Assembly: GCF_034347405.1 (NCBI RefSeq)
Contig: NZ_CP133778.1
Coordinates: 5,554,501 to 5,618,500 of the forward strand
From: Pseudomonas sp. CCC3.1
GTDB lineage: Bacteria; Pseudomonadota; Gammaproteobacteria; Pseudomonadales; Pseudomonadaceae
Direction: 5' to 3'
DNA: 64,000 nucleotides
The notes under the pieces: model-generated
What the model saw: the letters and a program-made list of their open reading frames with translations, nothing else
What the model was told of the DNA's origin: nothing
Databases searched by the model: none
Shown here: piece by piece, positions 8,111-17,630 of the stretch
Numbering within the stretch: the first letter of the stretch is position 1
Layout: the number at the start of each line of letters is the position of its first letter
Translations under genes and position numbers: made by a program

Positions 8111-8623
8111 ATGAAAAAATCACTCCCCCTCAGCCTGATCGCGGCCCTCGGTGAAAACCGCGTGATCGGCGTCGACAACAGCATGCCGTGGCATTTGCCG
8201 GCGGATTTCAAATATTTCAAGGCCACCACCTTGGGCAAGCCGATCATCATGGGCCGTAAAACCTGGGATTCGCTGGGCCGCCCATTGCCGGGTCGCTTGA
8301 ACCTGGTGGTCAGTCGTCAGACCGACTTGCAGCTCGAAGGTGCCGAAGTCTTTGCCTCCCTAGAGGCCGCCGTCGAGCGCGCTCAAGCGTGGGCAAACGA
8401 GCAGGGCGTGAGCGAAGTGATGTTGATTGGTGGCGCGCAGCTGTACACCCAAGGCCTGGCGGATGCCGACCGCTTGTACCTGACGCGCGTGGGCCTGAGC
8501 CCGGAAGGAGATGCATGGTTTCCTGAGTTTGATCAGGCGTTGTGGACGTTGGTATCAGAAGAAAAGCACGACGCCGCAGAGGGCAAGCCAGCGTTCAGCT
8601 TTGAGGTGTGGGAAAGGGTTTAA
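8111..8623 (+). CDS. folA: Dihydrofolate reductase
   Basis: A 170-residue cytosolic enzyme that reduces dihydrofolate to tetrahydrofolate with NADPH. Visible family features are the N-terminal SLIAALGENRVIG, the substrate loop MPWHLPADFKYFK, the cofactor motif GRKTWDSLGRPLPGR, and MLIGGAQLYTQ near residue 105. The start at 8111 (MKKSLPLSL) matches the usual family N-terminus; an upstream in-frame start at 8039 would add an unlikely leader. It is convergent with tcyP across a REP element. Nothing unusual is seen. Confidence 0.96.
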   Translation: MKKSLPLSLIAALGENRVIGVDNSMPWHLPADFKYFKATTLGKPIIMGRKTWDSLGRPLPGRLNLVVSRQTDLQLEGAEVFASLEAAVERAQAWANEQGVSEVMLIGGAQLYTQGLADADRLYLTRVGLSPEGDAWFPEFDQALWTLVSEEKHDAAEGKPAFSFEVWERV

Positions 8624-8638
8624 CGCTGACACATCGCC

Positions 8639-8706
8639 TGTAGGAGCGAGCTTGCCTCGCGATCTTTTGATCGTCTAAAAGATCGCGAGGCAAGCTCGCT
8701 CCTACA
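8639..8706. repeat. REP-type palindrome, copy 3
   Basis: A 68-bp inverted repeat of the main family, with arms starting TGTAGGAGCGAGC and ending GCTCGCTCCTACA. It lies between the convergent ends of folA and the cystine transporter and could act as a two-way transcript end or mRNA 3' protector. Confidence 0.94.
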
Positions 8707-8718
8707 GGGGCTCGAGGG

Positions 8719-10110
8719 TTAAGCGTGCGCCAAATCCCCGTGATCGTCTTCAGCCAAGATGGCCTTGTCGGTCTGGTGCAGAATCTGGCTGGTGACGGTA
8801 CCGGCGACCATCGAACCACTGACGTTCAACGCCGTACGGCCCATGTCGATCAACGGCTCGACCGAGATCAGCAACGCCACCAGTGACACCGGCAAGCCCA
8901 TCGCTGGAAGTACGATCAGGGCCGCGAAGGTTGCACCGCCGCCCACGCCCGCAACGCCCACCGAACTCAAGGTCACAATCGCCACCAGTGATGCGATCCA
9001 CACCGGGTCCAGCGGGTTGATGCCCACCGTTGGGGCAACCATGACGGCCAGCATGGCCGGGTACAGACCCGCGCAGCCGTTTTGACCAATGGTCGCGCCA
9101 AACGATGCCGCGAAGCTGGCGATCGAAGACGGAATCCCCAGGCGGCGGGTTTGTGCTTCGATGCTCAGCGGGATGCTGGCAGCGCTCGAACGGCTGGTGA
9201 AGGCGAAGGTCAGCACCGGCCAGACCTTGCGGAAGAAGCGCAGCGGGTTAACGCCGGACACCGACAAGATCACGCCGTGAACCACGAACATCAGCGCCAG
9301 GCCGATGTAGGACACCACCACAAAACTGCCGAGTTTGAGGATGTCTTGCAGGTTGGACATGGCGACTACTTTGGTCATCAGGGCCAGCACGCCGTACGGG
9401 GTCAGCTTCATGACCAGGCGCACCAAGCGCATCACCCAGGCTTGCAGGGTGTCGATGGCGTTCAGTACTTTGCTGCCTTTTTCCGGCTCGTCCTTGAACA
9501 GTTGCAGTGCCGCAACCCCCAGGAATGCCGCAAAAATCACCACGCTGATGATTGACGTCGGCTTGGCGCGGGCCAGGTCGGCAAACGGGTTTTGCGGGAT
9601 AAACGACAGCAGCAACTGCGGCACGTTGAGGTCCGAGACCTTGCCCACGTAATCGCTCTGAATGATCTGCAGGCGGCTCATTTCAGCTGCGCCTGCGACC
9701 AGGCCGTCAGCGGTCAGACCGAACAGGTTGGTCAGGCCGATGCCGACCAGCGCTGCGATCATGGTGGTGAACAGCAGCGTGCCGATGGTCAGGAAGCTGA
9801 TTTTGCCCAGCGATGATGCGTTGTGCAGGCGCGCAACGGCGCTCAGGATCGAGGCAAACACCAACGGGATGACGATCATTTGCAGCAGTTGCACGTAGCC
9901 ACTGCCGACCAGATCGAACCAGCCGATGGAGGTTTTGAGGGTTTGGCTGTCCGTGCCGTACACCAGGTGTAAGCCCAAGCCGAAGAGCACGCCGATAACC
10001 AGCGCCAGCAGGACTTTTTTTGCCAGACTCCACGCGGTGTGGCGGGTCAGCGACAAGCCGAACAGCAACGCGAGGAACACCAGCAGATTGAGGATCAGCG
10101 GGACATTCAT
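8719..10110 (-). CDS. tcyP: L-cystine transporter, TcyP/YdjN-like dicarboxylate/cation symporter family
   Basis: A 463-residue inner-membrane carrier of the DAACS family, the same length as E. coli TcyP (YdjN). It shows multiple long hydrophobic helices, the serine-rich re-entrant loop TFAFTSRSSAASIP, the GATIGQNGCAGLYPA segment and the VGVAGVGGGATFAAL segment. Together these are characteristic of the cystine rather than the glutamate/succinate branch. It probably imports cystine by cation symport for sulfur supply. The gene is monocistronic and divergent from the phosphorylcholine phosphatase. No operator was recognised in the 219-base divergent region. Confidence 0.88.
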   Translation of the reverse strand: MNVPLILNLLVFLALLFGLSLTRHTAWSLAKKVLLALVIGVLFGLGLHLVYGTDSQTLKTSIGWFDLVGSGYVQLLQMIVIPLVFASILSAVARLHNASSLGKISFLTIGTLLFTTMIAALVGIGLTNLFGLTADGLVAGAAEMSRLQIIQSDYVGKVSDLNVPQLLLSFIPQNPFADLARAKPTSIISVVIFAAFLGVAALQLFKDEPEKGSKVLNAIDTLQAWVMRLVRLVMKLTPYGVLALMTKVVAMSNLQDILKLGSFVVVSYIGLALMFVVHGVILSVSGVNPLRFFRKVWPVLTFAFTSRSSAASIPLSIEAQTRRLGIPSSIASFAASFGATIGQNGCAGLYPAMLAVMVAPTVGINPLDPVWIASLVAIVTLSSVGVAGVGGGATFAALIVLPAMGLPVSLVALLISVEPLIDMGRTALNVSGSMVAGTVTSQILHQTDKAILAEDDHGDLAHA

Positions 10111-10329
10111 GAAAGCTCCGAGGGGACGACTTGAACCAGTCTTTTAGCGATAAAAATTTCGAACCGGAAATGCTAACAGGTTGATATAGCTCGAAATATA
10201 TCGTTCTGGAATGATGACCTTGGTTTTTGGAATAAGAGGGTGGCGCTTTCAGGATGCTAAAGGTCGTATCCACGCTAAAACTGTCACAGAGGTTTGCTAG
10301 CGTCGACGCCTTTACGAGGAGCATAGCTG

Positions 10330-11385
10330 ATGAATCTGACGGCGAAGTGGATAGCTGCAACCCTGTGTTTTGGCTTGGCCGGGCAGGTATTGGCGACTGA
10401 ATTGGAGCACTGGCCAGCGGATCAGGCCCAGCAATTGAACGCCATGATTGCCGCCAACGCGAACAAGGGTAACTTCGCGGTTTTTGACATGGACAACACC
10501 AGCTACCGCAACGACCTGGAAGAGGCGCTGTTGCCGTACATGGAAAACCTGGGTCTGATCACTCGTGACAGCCTTGATCCGTCGCTCAAGCTCATCCCGT
10601 TTAAAGACACGGCCGATCACCCGGAAAGCCTGTTCAGCTATTACTACCGTTTGTGTGAAGTCGACGACATGGTCTGTTACCCATGGGTCGCGCAAGTGTT
10701 TTCCGGCTTTACCCTGCAACAGCTCAAAGGCTATGTGGACGAGTTGATGGCGTCCGGGCAGCCCATTCCTGTGACGTATTTTGAAGGCGATACGCTCAAG
10801 ACGGCCGAGATCCAACCGCCCAAGATCTTTGCGGGTCAGGTTGAGCTGTTTAACAAACTGATGGAAAACGGCATCGACGTGTACGTGATGACCGCCGCCT
10901 CTGAAGAGCTGGTGCGCATGGTCGCGGCCGATCCAAAGTACGGCTACAACGTCAAACCACAGAACGTGATTGGTGTGAGTACGTTGCTCAAAAACCGCGA
11001 CACCGGCGAGCTGACCACGGCGCGTAAGCAGATCAGCGCGGGCACTTACAACGAGCAAGCCAACATGGGGCTTGAACTCACGCCTTACCTATGGACCCCG
11101 GCCACCTGGATGGCGGGCAAACAGGCGGCGATTTTGACGTACATCGACCAATGGAAAAAACCGGTGCTGGTGGCAGGCGATACGCCATCGAGCGACGGCT
11201 ACATGTTGTTTCACAGCGTTGACGTGAACAAAGGCGGGATTCATTTGTGGATCAACCGCAAAGACAAATACATGACGCAGCTGCAAGGCATGATGGCCAA
11301 AAACGCCGCAGCACAGGCAAAAGAAGGTTTGTCGGTGACGGCAGACAAAAACTGGGTGATCGTCAAACCCGATGAAATTCAGTAA
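10330..11385 (+). CDS. pchP: Periplasmic phosphorylcholine phosphatase, HAD superfamily
   Basis: A 351-residue secreted HAD phosphatase. A signal peptide of about 22 residues (cleavage near VLA-TE) precedes motif I, F-D-M-D-N-T, with the nucleophile and acid at D53 and D55. Counted from the mature N-terminus these are D31 and D33, the numbering I recall for P. aeruginosa PchP. Motif III, GDTPSSDGYML, lies near residue 282. PchP hydrolyses phosphorylcholine released by phospholipase C, giving choline and phosphate. The gene stands alone and converges on ilvD across a stem-loop. A general HAD phosphatase is the alternative. Confidence 0.86.
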   Translation: MNLTAKWIAATLCFGLAGQVLATELEHWPADQAQQLNAMIAANANKGNFAVFDMDNTSYRNDLEEALLPYMENLGLITRDSLDPSLKLIPFKDTADHPESLFSYYYRLCEVDDMVCYPWVAQVFSGFTLQQLKGYVDELMASGQPIPVTYFEGDTLKTAEIQPPKIFAGQVELFNKLMENGIDVYVMTAASEELVRMVAADPKYGYNVKPQNVIGVSTLLKNRDTGELTTARKQISAGTYNEQANMGLELTPYLWTPATWMAGKQAAILTYIDQWKKPVLVAGDTPSSDGYMLFHSVDVNKGGIHLWINRKDKYMTQLQGMMAKNAAAQAKEGLSVTADKNWVIVKPDEIQ

Positions 11386-11405
11386 ACGCAGATGTATCAA
11401 ACAAA

Positions 11406-11428
11406 AATCCCGGCACATGGCCGGGATT
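11406..11428. terminator. Bidirectional intrinsic terminator between pchP and ilvD
   Basis: A perfect 9-bp stem, AATCCCGGC / GCCGGGATT, with a 5-base loop. It is followed by a T-rich run (CTTGTTT) on the plus strand and preceded by an A-rich run that becomes T-rich on the minus strand. It is placed to end both convergent transcripts. Confidence 0.75.
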
Positions 11429-11446
11429 CTTGTTTGGCGGGTTGGC

Positions 11447-13294
11447 TTATGGCACCAACTTGTCCAGCAGTGCTTTGTCACGCACCGCGCCCTTGTCGGC
11501 GCTGGTGGCCAGCAAGGCGTAGGCCTTGAGCGCCGTGGTGACTTTGCGCGGACGCACTTCAACCGGCTTCCAGCCTTTCTTGTCTTGCTCAGCACGGCGT
11601 GTGGCCAGTTCTTCGTCGCTGACCAACAGGTTGATCGAGCGGTTCGGAATGTCGATCAGCACTTTGTCGCCGTCTTGCACCAGACCAATCGCACCACCGG
11701 CAGCGGCTTCTGGCGAAGCGTGGCCGATGGACAGGCCCGAGGTGCCACCCGAGAAACGACCATCGGTCAGCAGGGCACAGGCTTTGCCCAGGCCTTTGGA
11801 CTTGAGATACGAGGTCGGGTAGAGCATTTCTTGCATGCCCGGACCGCCTTTCGGGCCTTCGTAACGGATGATCACGATGTCACCGGCCTGCACTTCGTCA
11901 GCCAGAATGCCGCGCACGGCGCTGTCTTGGCTTTCGAAGATTTTGGCGTTGCCTTCGAACACGTGGATCGACTCGTCGACACCGGCGGTTTTGACCACGC
12001 AGCCATCCAGCGCGATGTTGCCGTACAGCACAGCCAGGCCGCCCTCTTGCGAATAGGCGTGTTCAACACTGCGGATGCAGCCGTTTTCACGGTCGTCATC
12101 CAGGGTGTCCCAGCGGGTCGACTGGCTGAACGCGGTCTGCGTCGGGATGCCGGCCGGGCCTGCACGGAAGAACGTATGCACGGCTTCGTCGTCAGTCTGG
12201 GTGATGTCCCACTTGGCGATGCCTTCGGCCAGGGTCTTGCTGTGCACGGTCGGCAGTTCGGTGTGCAGCAGGCCGCCACGGGCCAGCGAGCCGAGAATGG
12301 AGAAAATGCCGCCAGCGCGGTGCACGTCTTCCATGTGGTACTTCTGAATGTTCGGCGCCACTTTGCACAGTTGCGGCACATGGCGTGACAGGCGGTCGAT
12401 GTCTTTGAGGTCGAAGTCGATCTCGGCCTCTTGGGCAGCGGCCAGCAAGTGCAGGATGGTGTTGGTCGAACCGCCCATGGCGATGTCCAGCGTCATGGCG
12501 TTTTCGAACGCCTTGAAGTTGGCGATGTTGCGCGGCAGGACCGAGTCGTCGTTCTCGACGTAGTACTGGCGGCACAGGTCAACGATGGTGCGACCGGCTT
12601 GCAGGAACAGTTGTTCGCGGTCGCTGTGGGTCGCCAGGGTCGAACCATTGCCCGGCAAGGCCAGGCCCAGGGCTTCGGTCAGGCAGTTCATCGAGTTGGC
12701 GGTGAACATGCCGGAGCATGAACCGCACGTCGGGCAAGCGCTGCGCTCGTACTCGGCAACCTTCTCGTCAGAAGCGCTGGAGTCGGCGGCGATGACCATG
12801 GCGTCTACCAGGTCGAGACCGTGGCTGGCGAGCTTGGTTTTGCCCGCTTCCATTGGCCCGCCCGAAACGAAAATCACCGGGATGTTGAGGCGCAACGAAG
12901 CCATCAGCATGCCAGGGGTGATTTTGTCGCAGTTGGAAATGCACACGATGGCGTCGGCGCAGTGGGCGTTGACCATGTACTCGACGGAGTCGGCGATGAT
13001 CTCGCGGCTCGGCAGCGAATACAGCATGCCGTCGTGGCCCATGGCGATGCCGTCATCGACTGCAATGGTGTTGAATTCTTTGGCAACGCCGCCAACGCGC
13101 TCGATCTCGCGGGCCACCAGTTGACCCATGTCCTTGAGGTGGACGTGGCCGGGTACGAACTGGGTAAAGGAGTTGGCAATAGCGATGATCGGCTTCTTGA
13201 AGTCGGCATCTTTCATCCCCGTGGCGCGCCACAAAGCGCGGGCACCGGCCATATTGCGGCCGTGGGTGGAGGTTTTCGAACGATAGTCAGGCAT
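11447..13294 (-). CDS. ilvD: Dihydroxy-acid dehydratase
   Basis: A 615-residue iron-sulfur enzyme, almost the length of E. coli IlvD. It converts 2,3-dihydroxy-isovalerate and its homologue to the 2-keto acids in valine, isoleucine and leucine synthesis. Signatures are SNCDKITPGM near residue 120 and the cluster/active-site motif CPTCGSCSGMFTANSMNCL near residue 192. The N-terminus MPDYRSKTSTHGRNMAGARAL is typical of the family. It is monocistronic. Convergence with pchP is separated by an intrinsic terminator. Confidence 0.97.
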   Translation of the reverse strand: MPDYRSKTSTHGRNMAGARALWRATGMKDADFKKPIIAIANSFTQFVPGHVHLKDMGQLVAREIERVGGVAKEFNTIAVDDGIAMGHDGMLYSLPSREIIADSVEYMVNAHCADAIVCISNCDKITPGMLMASLRLNIPVIFVSGGPMEAGKTKLASHGLDLVDAMVIAADSSASDEKVAEYERSACPTCGSCSGMFTANSMNCLTEALGLALPGNGSTLATHSDREQLFLQAGRTIVDLCRQYYVENDDSVLPRNIANFKAFENAMTLDIAMGGSTNTILHLLAAAQEAEIDFDLKDIDRLSRHVPQLCKVAPNIQKYHMEDVHRAGGIFSILGSLARGGLLHTELPTVHSKTLAEGIAKWDITQTDDEAVHTFFRAGPAGIPTQTAFSQSTRWDTLDDDRENGCIRSVEHAYSQEGGLAVLYGNIALDGCVVKTAGVDESIHVFEGNAKIFESQDSAVRGILADEVQAGDIVIIRYEGPKGGPGMQEMLYPTSYLKSKGLGKACALLTDGRFSGGTSGLSIGHASPEAAAGGAIGLVQDGDKVLIDIPNRSINLLVSDEELATRRAEQDKKGWKPVEVRPRKVTTALKAYALLATSADKGAVRDKALLDKLVP

Positions 13295-13617
13295 GGAACA
13301 ACTCCGGGCGGCTAATCAGGTAACAAACAGGGAAGTGAGCTTCTAATGACTGGCGGATCACACAGAAATGACCACGTATCCGCGAGTTGCCGTGAACGCT
13401 GCGGGATCGCCGCGCGCTTGGGCTTGAGCTCATAAACCCGCCGGGGATGATTGGCGATGAATGCGTCGATTCTACACGGCTGGCGGCGGGAAGGAATGGC
13501 CCAGACGTTGCTGGCGCAAAACCTGCCTGTGGGTTTTGTTGCCTTGTTAGAGGGGTATTTCGACGTTTGCCCATTCAAGGGATAAAGTGAAGCGTCATTT
13601 TTCAGCAGGGATTCTGA
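13295..13617. other. Divergent intergenic region (323 bp) between ilvD and DUF4153 gene
   Basis: This region must hold the outward promoters of ilvD and the DUF4153 gene. I see no convincing small gene, palindrome, leader peptide with runs of branched-chain codons, or terminator hairpin, so ilvD attenuation is not supported here. Confidence 0.6.
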
Positions 13618-15303
13618 ATGCTCACCCTCAATCGATCCGTTTACAGGTGCCTGGCCATTGGCCTGATCCAAGGGCTTTTACTGTGGCTGGCCAGCCATGT
13701 TGGCGGGTCGAGCCTTAAACATGCGTTGATCGCCTTCACCTTGGTGGGTGGTATCAATTTGATATTGCTGGGCGACAGTGTTCGCCTGCGGGGCACGCGG
13801 TGGCTGGTGACGGCTTTTACCCTGCTGATGGCGGCGATCAGCGCGTGGGTGTTCCAGGACGCAGGAGAGCTCTGGCACACCAATAATTGGCTCGCAGGCA
13901 GCTGGCTGTTTTTTTCGGTCGTCATTACGTACATCGTGACGGCGTTTATCCTCAGTTGGCCGACCCGTGAAGCGCGCATGCCGCGCTATGAAGATTTGTT
14001 TCGCCATGCCTGGGACACGGTGTTTATCGTGTTGCTGGGCTTGCTGCTGAATGCGGTGTTTTGGGCGCTGCTGCTGTTGTGGGGCAGCTTGTTCAAGATG
14101 CTCGGTATTGTCGCGCTGAATCAGCTGTTCTCAACCACTGGGTTTATCTGCGTCAGTTCGATGATGGTGTTCGCGCTGGGCCTGCACATGGGCCGTGAGA
14201 ATGATCGGGTGATTGGCCTGTTGCGCGGCATTCTGCTCACGCTGTGCCGCTTTCTGCTGCCGCTGAGTTCGATGATTGCGATTGTGTTCACGTTTGCGCT
14301 GCCCTTTAGCGGGCTGGCACCGATTTGGGGTACGGGCTATTCGACGCCGATCATGCTGTGCCTGGTGGCGGTCAATCTGTTCTTTCTCAACGGCGTGTTT
14401 CAGGACGGGCAGCAGAGCAGTGGTTACCCGGTGTGGCTGGTGCGCATGGTTGATCTGTGCCTGCTGTGTTTGCCTGTGCTCGTGGTGCTGGCGGGGTATT
14501 CGAGCTGGTTGCGAATTGAACAATACGGCCTCACCCCAAGCCGCCTGTTAGCGATGCTGCTGGTGCTGGTGGTCTTTGCGCACAGCGTGGCGGCGGTCTT
14601 GGCCGTGCTTGCGTCGCGATCAGTCTGGTTGGGCAGTTTGCGTGTCAGCAATCCATGGATTGCACTGGGTTGCGTGGCGGTGTTGCTGGCGATCCACACA
14701 CCTTGGTTCAGCCCGCTGCAGATCAGTGCAAAGAATCAAGTGCAGCGCTTGTTGAGCGGCAAAACGGCGGTTGATGCGTTCGATGCGCAAACGTTGCGCT
14801 ATCAATTGGGCTTGCCGGGCGAACAGGCGTACGAGGCTTTATTGGCGCAAGTCGAACAAGGCAAGGTGTTGGCCGAGCCTGCACGGCAGGTGTTGTTGAA
14901 ACGGCTCAAGGAAGCGGACACAGGCCAGGGCGCACGCGCGTCCAACGACAGGCTGCTGGAGTGGATCGGGCCCGCTGTGGACGGCAGTGAGCAGTTCGAA
15001 GCGCTGGGCATGCCAGGCCATCTGTGCCGGTATCCGGGGTGCGCGATGTGGGCCGTCGATCTGGATCAGGATGGGCAGAACGAAGTGTTGCAAGTGCCTA
15101 AGCAGAAGTGGTCTGGCCCGTTGTACTTCTTTAAGCGCGATGCTCAGGGTAAATGGCAGCGTGCGGGCAAGTTTGAAGTCGACGACAACCCGCTGGAGCT
15201 GATTGAGCTGATTCGGGAGGGGAAAGCGAAGGTGGTGAAACCGCGTTACCAATCGTTGGAGATGGGGGGCGTGGAGCTGAGCCCGAGGGTGGATCGGCCC
15301 TGA
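13618..15303 (+). CDS. DUF4153 domain-containing membrane protein
   Basis: A 561-residue inner-membrane protein. The first two thirds hold about ten hydrophobic helices, and a soluble C-terminal portion of about 190 residues begins near residue 370. The tail contains a calcium-loop-like acidic stretch, DLDQDGQNEVLQV, around residue 480, reminiscent of VCBS/FG-GAP or dockerin repeats. The membrane portion looks like the DUF4153 family, whose function is unknown. It is a single gene, and a different palindromic repeat sits 3 bases after its stop. Confidence 0.75.
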   Translation: MLTLNRSVYRCLAIGLIQGLLLWLASHVGGSSLKHALIAFTLVGGINLILLGDSVRLRGTRWLVTAFTLLMAAISAWVFQDAGELWHTNNWLAGSWLFFSVVITYIVTAFILSWPTREARMPRYEDLFRHAWDTVFIVLLGLLLNAVFWALLLLWGSLFKMLGIVALNQLFSTTGFICVSSMMVFALGLHMGRENDRVIGLLRGILLTLCRFLLPLSSMIAIVFTFALPFSGLAPIWGTGYSTPIMLCLVAVNLFFLNGVFQDGQQSSGYPVWLVRMVDLCLLCLPVLVVLAGYSSWLRIEQYGLTPSRLLAMLLVLVVFAHSVAAVLAVLASRSVWLGSLRVSNPWIALGCVAVLLAIHTPWFSPLQISAKNQVQRLLSGKTAVDAFDAQTLRYQLGLPGEQAYEALLAQVEQGKVLAEPARQVLLKRLKEADTGQGARASNDRLLEWIGPAVDGSEQFEALGMPGHLCRYPGCAMWAVDLDQDGQNEVLQVPKQKWSGPLYFFKRDAQGKWQRAGKFEVDDNPLELIELIREGKAKVVKPRYQSLEMGGVELSPRVDRP

Positions 15304-15306
15304 ACA

Positions 15307-15392
15307 TGTAGTCGCTGCCGCAGGCTGCGATAAGGCCCGAAGGGCCTTCAGGACTGCTTCGCAGCCCATCGCAGCCTTCGGCAGCGACTACA
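15307..15392. repeat. Second-family palindromic repeat (GTAGTCGCTGCCG type)
   Basis: An 86-bp imperfect inverted repeat. The arms TGTAGTCGCTGCCG...GGCTGCGAT and ATCGCAGCC...CGGCAGCGACTACA flank an inner hairpin (AAGGCCCGAAGGGCCTT). Its sequence differs from the main REP family, but it sits in the same kind of place, between convergent genes (DUF4153 and rlmI). Confidence 0.9.
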
Positions 15393-15407
15393 GGGGGTCA
15401 TTGCGAC

Positions 15408-16604
15408 TTAGCTGTTAGGCAGCAAGCGGCAGGTGATGCTCTTGATGTAGCGCGTTTCGACGATGGCCGGGTGTACCGGGTGATCCGGGCCTTGGCCGCC
15501 GCGTTCCAGCAGCTGGATGTTGCGATCCAGATGGCGGGCGCTGGTCAGCAGGATGTTTTGCAGGTCGTCTTCGGGCAAGTGCATCGAGCACGAAGCGCTG
15601 ACCAGAATCCCGTCTTTGGTGAGCAGGCGCATGGCTTGCTCGTTCAGACGGCGGTAAGCACCTTCGCCATTTTTCAGGTCTTTTTTGCGTTTGATGAAGG
15701 CGGGCGGATCAGCCACGATCACGTCGAAACGCTCTTCGTTGGCTTTGAGCTCTTTGAGCGCTTCAAACACGTCGCCTTCCATGCAGGTCACGCGCTCTGC
15801 AAAGCCGTTCAGCGCGGCGTTGCGTTCTACACCGTCAAGTGCGAACGAGGAGGCGTCGACGCACGTCACTTCGCTGGCGCCAAACGCAGCGGCTTGTACG
15901 CCCCAGCCGCCGATGTAGCTGAACAGGTCCAGGACCTTCTTGCCTTTGACGTATGGCGCCAGACGGGCGCGGTTCATGCGGTGGTCGTAGAACCAGCCGG
16001 TTTTCTGGCCAGCCATGACCGGCGCTTCGAACTTCACGCCGTTTTCTTCCAGGGCAACCCACTCCGGCACCAGGCCGAAAACGGTTTCAACGTAACGCTC
16101 AAGACCTTCGGCATCGCGGGCGGCCGAGTCGTTCTTGAACAGAATGCCGCTTGGCTTGATGACTTGCACCAGGGCGGCAATGACGTCGTCCTTGTGCTGT
16201 TCCATGGTTGCCGACGCCAGCTGAACTACCAGAATGTCGCCGAAACGGTCAACGACCAAACCTGGCAGCAGGTCAGAATCGCCGTACACCAGACGGTAGT
16301 AAGGCTTGTCGAACAGACGCTCGCGCAAGGACAAGGCCATGTTCAAGCGGTGCACCAGCAGCGACTTGTCCAATGGCAGCTTGATGTCACGCGACAGCAG
16401 GCGAGCGCAGATCAGGTTGTTCGGGCTCATGGCCACGATGCCCAGCGGTTTGCCGGTGGCGGTTTCGAGCACGGCTTGGTCGCCAGCCTTGAAGCCATGA
16501 AGAGGGGTGGTGGCTACATCAATTTCGTTGCTGTAGATCCACAGGTGGCCGGCGCGCAGGCGTCGATCGGCATTGGCTTTAAGGCGCAGGCTTGGCAGGG
16601 ACAT
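15408..16604 (-). CDS. rlmI: Class I SAM-dependent rRNA (cytosine-C5) methyltransferase, RlmI-like
   Basis: A 398-residue enzyme close in size to E. coli RlmI, which makes 5-methylcytosine in 23S rRNA. It has an N-terminal PUA-like RNA-binding domain (LRLKANADRRLRAGHLWIYSNEI). The C-terminal Rossmann methyltransferase carries the SAM motif VLDLFSYIGGWG near residue 225, the VADPPAF motif near residue 300 and the catalytic-type cysteine in SASCSMHL near residue 345. It is monocistronic and divergent from the HDOD gene. The exact methylated base is inferred from homology. Confidence 0.9.
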   Translation of the reverse strand: MSLPSLRLKANADRRLRAGHLWIYSNEIDVATTPLHGFKAGDQAVLETATGKPLGIVAMSPNNLICARLLSRDIKLPLDKSLLVHRLNMALSLRERLFDKPYYRLVYGDSDLLPGLVVDRFGDILVVQLASATMEQHKDDVIAALVQVIKPSGILFKNDSAARDAEGLERYVETVFGLVPEWVALEENGVKFEAPVMAGQKTGWFYDHRMNRARLAPYVKGKKVLDLFSYIGGWGVQAAAFGASEVTCVDASSFALDGVERNAALNGFAERVTCMEGDVFEALKELKANEERFDVIVADPPAFIKRKKDLKNGEGAYRRLNEQAMRLLTKDGILVSASCSMHLPEDDLQNILLTSARHLDRNIQLLERGGQGPDHPVHPAIVETRYIKSITCRLLPNS

Positions 16605-16751
16605 GACGTCGCTCCGGGTATTGAAAAGGGCGCGATTATAGCCTTAGACGCGGCCTTCAAGCTTGGTAGATTCGCGGTATTGCGTCGGATCACGCGCCCA
16701 TCCGGTCATAAATTTCCGATAGAATCGCGGCCTAATCCAGAGTAAGTCGAC

Positions 16752-17621
16752 ATGCCCCCAGAGCTTTCATCCGAGCAGATCAGCCAGGCACTGCAAGGCA
16801 TCAGCGTGCCGCCTCAACCGCAAATCATGGTGGATTTGCAGATGGAGCAATACATGCCTGATCCGGATCTGGAAGTGATCGCCCGCCTGATCTCCCAAGA
16901 CCCCGGTTTGTCTGGCGCACTGATGAAAATCGTCAATTCGCCGTACTACGGTCTGACCCAAAAAATAGCTTCGATCCGGCGCGCGGTGACGCTGCTGGGC
17001 AGTCGCACCGTGATCAACTTGATCAACGCGCAGTCGATCAAGGGTGAAATGACCGACGACACCATCGTGACCCTCAACCGTTTTTGGGACACCGCCCAGG
17101 ACGTTGCCATGACCAGCCTGACGCTGGCCAAACGCACCGGCACGCTGGCCGCTGATGAGGCTTATGCGCTGGGGTTGTTTCACGATTGCGGCATCCCGCT
17201 GATGCTCAAGCGCTTCCCTGAGTACATGCATGTACTGGAACAGGGCTACGCTAACGCGGGACCGGGCAGCCGGGTGGTCGACACAGAAAACCGGCATTTC
17301 AACACCAACCATGCGGTGGTCGGCTACTACACGGCCAAATCCTGGCGCTTGCCTGCGCACCTGACCGAAGCGATTGCTAACCACCACAATGCGCTGGCGA
17401 TTTTCAGCGACGAGTCGTCGCGCAACAGCCAGCTTAAAAACCTGCTGGCGATCCTCAAGATGGCCGAGCACATCTGCGCGTCTTATAAAGTGTTGGGTAA
17501 CCAGCGTGAAGACCATGAGTGGAACAGCGTCGGCCCTCTGGTGCTGGACTACGTCGGCCTGTCTGACTATGACTTTGAGAACGTGAAAGAAAGCATCCGC
17601 GAGCTGGGTGCTCACCCGTGA
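16752..17621 (+). CDS. HDOD domain-containing protein
   Basis: A 289-residue cytosolic protein dominated by an HDOD domain (about residues 10-220). This is a degenerate HD-hydrolase fold associated with bacterial signalling. Recognisable segments are LISQDPGLSGALMKIVNSPYYG near residue 42 and IRRAVTLLGSRTVINL near residue 80. One HD-like pair (FHDCGIPLM) remains. No second output domain is attached. It precedes mutM by 9 bases and is probably co-transcribed with it. Its role is unknown. Confidence 0.88.
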   Translation: MPPELSSEQISQALQGISVPPQPQIMVDLQMEQYMPDPDLEVIARLISQDPGLSGALMKIVNSPYYGLTQKIASIRRAVTLLGSRTVINLINAQSIKGEMTDDTIVTLNRFWDTAQDVAMTSLTLAKRTGTLAADEAYALGLFHDCGIPLMLKRFPEYMHVLEQGYANAGPGSRVVDTENRHFNTNHAVVGYYTAKSWRLPAHLTEAIANHHNALAIFSDESSRNSQLKNLLAILKMAEHICASYKVLGNQREDHEWNSVGPLVLDYVGLSDYDFENVKESIRELGAHP

Positions 17622-17630
17622 GAGCCTCTG

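Noticed and set aside
10330..11385. Functional link between pchP (choline phosphate) and the HD oxygenase (possible trimethyl-aminoethylphosphonate route to betaine)
   Set aside because: The genes are 5 kb apart with several unrelated genes between, on separate transcripts. The HD substrate is unknown. Nothing in the sequence connects them.
13295..13617. Attenuator leader for ilvD
   Set aside because: No leader peptide rich in Ile, Leu or Val codons and no terminator/antiterminator hairpins were found in the region.
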